NCBI GenBank assembly: GCA_963971225.1
Contig: CAXARI010000016.1
Coordinates: 51,716 to 115,715 of the forward strand
Source: Melieria omissa
Taxonomy: Eukaryota; Arthropoda; Insecta; Diptera; Ulidiidae
Direction: 5' to 3'
DNA length: 64,000 nt
Positions 63,652 through 64,000 of this stretch are shown here, one piece after another. Each line of letters begins with the position of its first letter. Position 1 is the first letter of the stretch. The notes beneath the pieces were generated by a model. That model was not told the DNA's origin, did no database searches, and saw nothing but the letters and a program-made list of their open reading frames with translations. Made by a program: the position numbers and the translations under genes.

Positions 63652-64000
63652 TATGCAACGCCAGCACTTTCCCGCGCTGCGTACCACACGCGCGCAGCAA
63701 CGTGACCAGCGACCTCGGCAATATGCAACGCCAGCACTTTCCCGCGCTGCTTACCACACGCGCGCAGCAACGTGACCAGCGACCTCGGCAGCGTGTATGG
63801 TCAGCGCTCTTCGAGCTGCAACCTGATCCTCGCTACGCCACACCAGCACGCCAAGGCGCTGACACAGCACACGCGCCGCGTCCACCGTGGGATCGCCTAC
63901 CTCAGCGAATCGCCGTCACCATGGGAGCGGTGCCGGACATAGGTTACGAGTAGGCTTAAGCGACACATTGTACTCACTTTTAGTCCAGAGCTCGACCGGA
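63621..64000 (+). repeat. 3' LTR of element B (cut by window end)
   Basis: The first 380 bp of the LTR are present. It has the 70-bp tandem duplication (ATATGCAACG at 63651 and 63721) and the CTT after GAGTAGG, exactly like element A's LTR and unlike the element's own 5' LTR. Element A's LTR differs from it in this span by a single T for C near 56720. The end, expected near 64122, is not visible. Confidence 0.92.

Overview
This window looks like repeat-rich nuclear DNA from an insect, most likely a higher fly (Diptera). The basis is an env-carrying, gypsy-type (errantivirus-like) LTR element and intergenic repeats full of GCCACGCCC/GGGCGTGGC motifs in AT-rich DNA. I read tephritid-like from general familiarity with such repeats, not from a search. 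There is no bacterial gene organisation. Almost every long open frame here is repeat-derived.

Layout: (1) Positions 1-559 hold the 3' end of an unrelated LTR retrotransposon: a 69-codon Pol tail, a polypurine tract and a truncated LTR. (2) Positions 560-56520 are a head-to-tail satellite of 16 copies. Fourteen are complete (2.7-4.7 kb), the first lacks its left 163 bp and the last is cut off. Each complete unit has a GC-patterned non-coding part (about 2 kb) made of roughly 260-bp sub-repeats, followed by a (ATT)n array of 0.8-2.75 kb. Length varies through the ATT array and through 3 to 6 copies of a 257-260 bp sub-repeat. With the array at 57097-58336, ATT arrays total about 21.9 kb, a third of the window. 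(3) Unit 16 is broken at 56520, where the last 74 bp before an errantiviral LTR and that LTR (element A) are joined to it. Element A's LTR ends exactly at a 1.24-kb (TTA)n array. (4) Element B, the same family and orientation, starts exactly at the other end of that array (58337) and runs off the window inside its 3' LTR.

Element B is the most interesting object. It has a 5' LTR with AGTTA...TAACT ends, a tRNA-Lys-like primer binding site, a long leader, a polypurine tract and a 3' LTR, but gag and nearly all of pol are missing. In their place is a 368-codon frame with a matrin/U1-like C2H2 zinc finger, fused at its end to a frameshifted, decayed integrase tail. A roughly 300-bp poly(A)-ended insert follows, then a second, different integrase tail. 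The env gene downstream is open throughout and looks complete. It lacks a suitable ATG, but a short exon with an ATG at 59097 and a strong donor at 59111 joins in phase to an acceptor at 62150. Env could therefore be made from a spliced RNA whose 3.04-kb intron holds the captured frame and the pol remnants. I infer a chimeric, non-autonomous, env-bearing element that picked up a host-type gene.

Open frames of poly-Ile, poly-Tyr, poly-Asn or poly-Leu across the ATT arrays, and the 69-128 codon frames recurring in each satellite unit, are not genes. Array lengths are as assembled. Long perfect ATT tracts are difficult to assemble, so exact lengths deserve caution.
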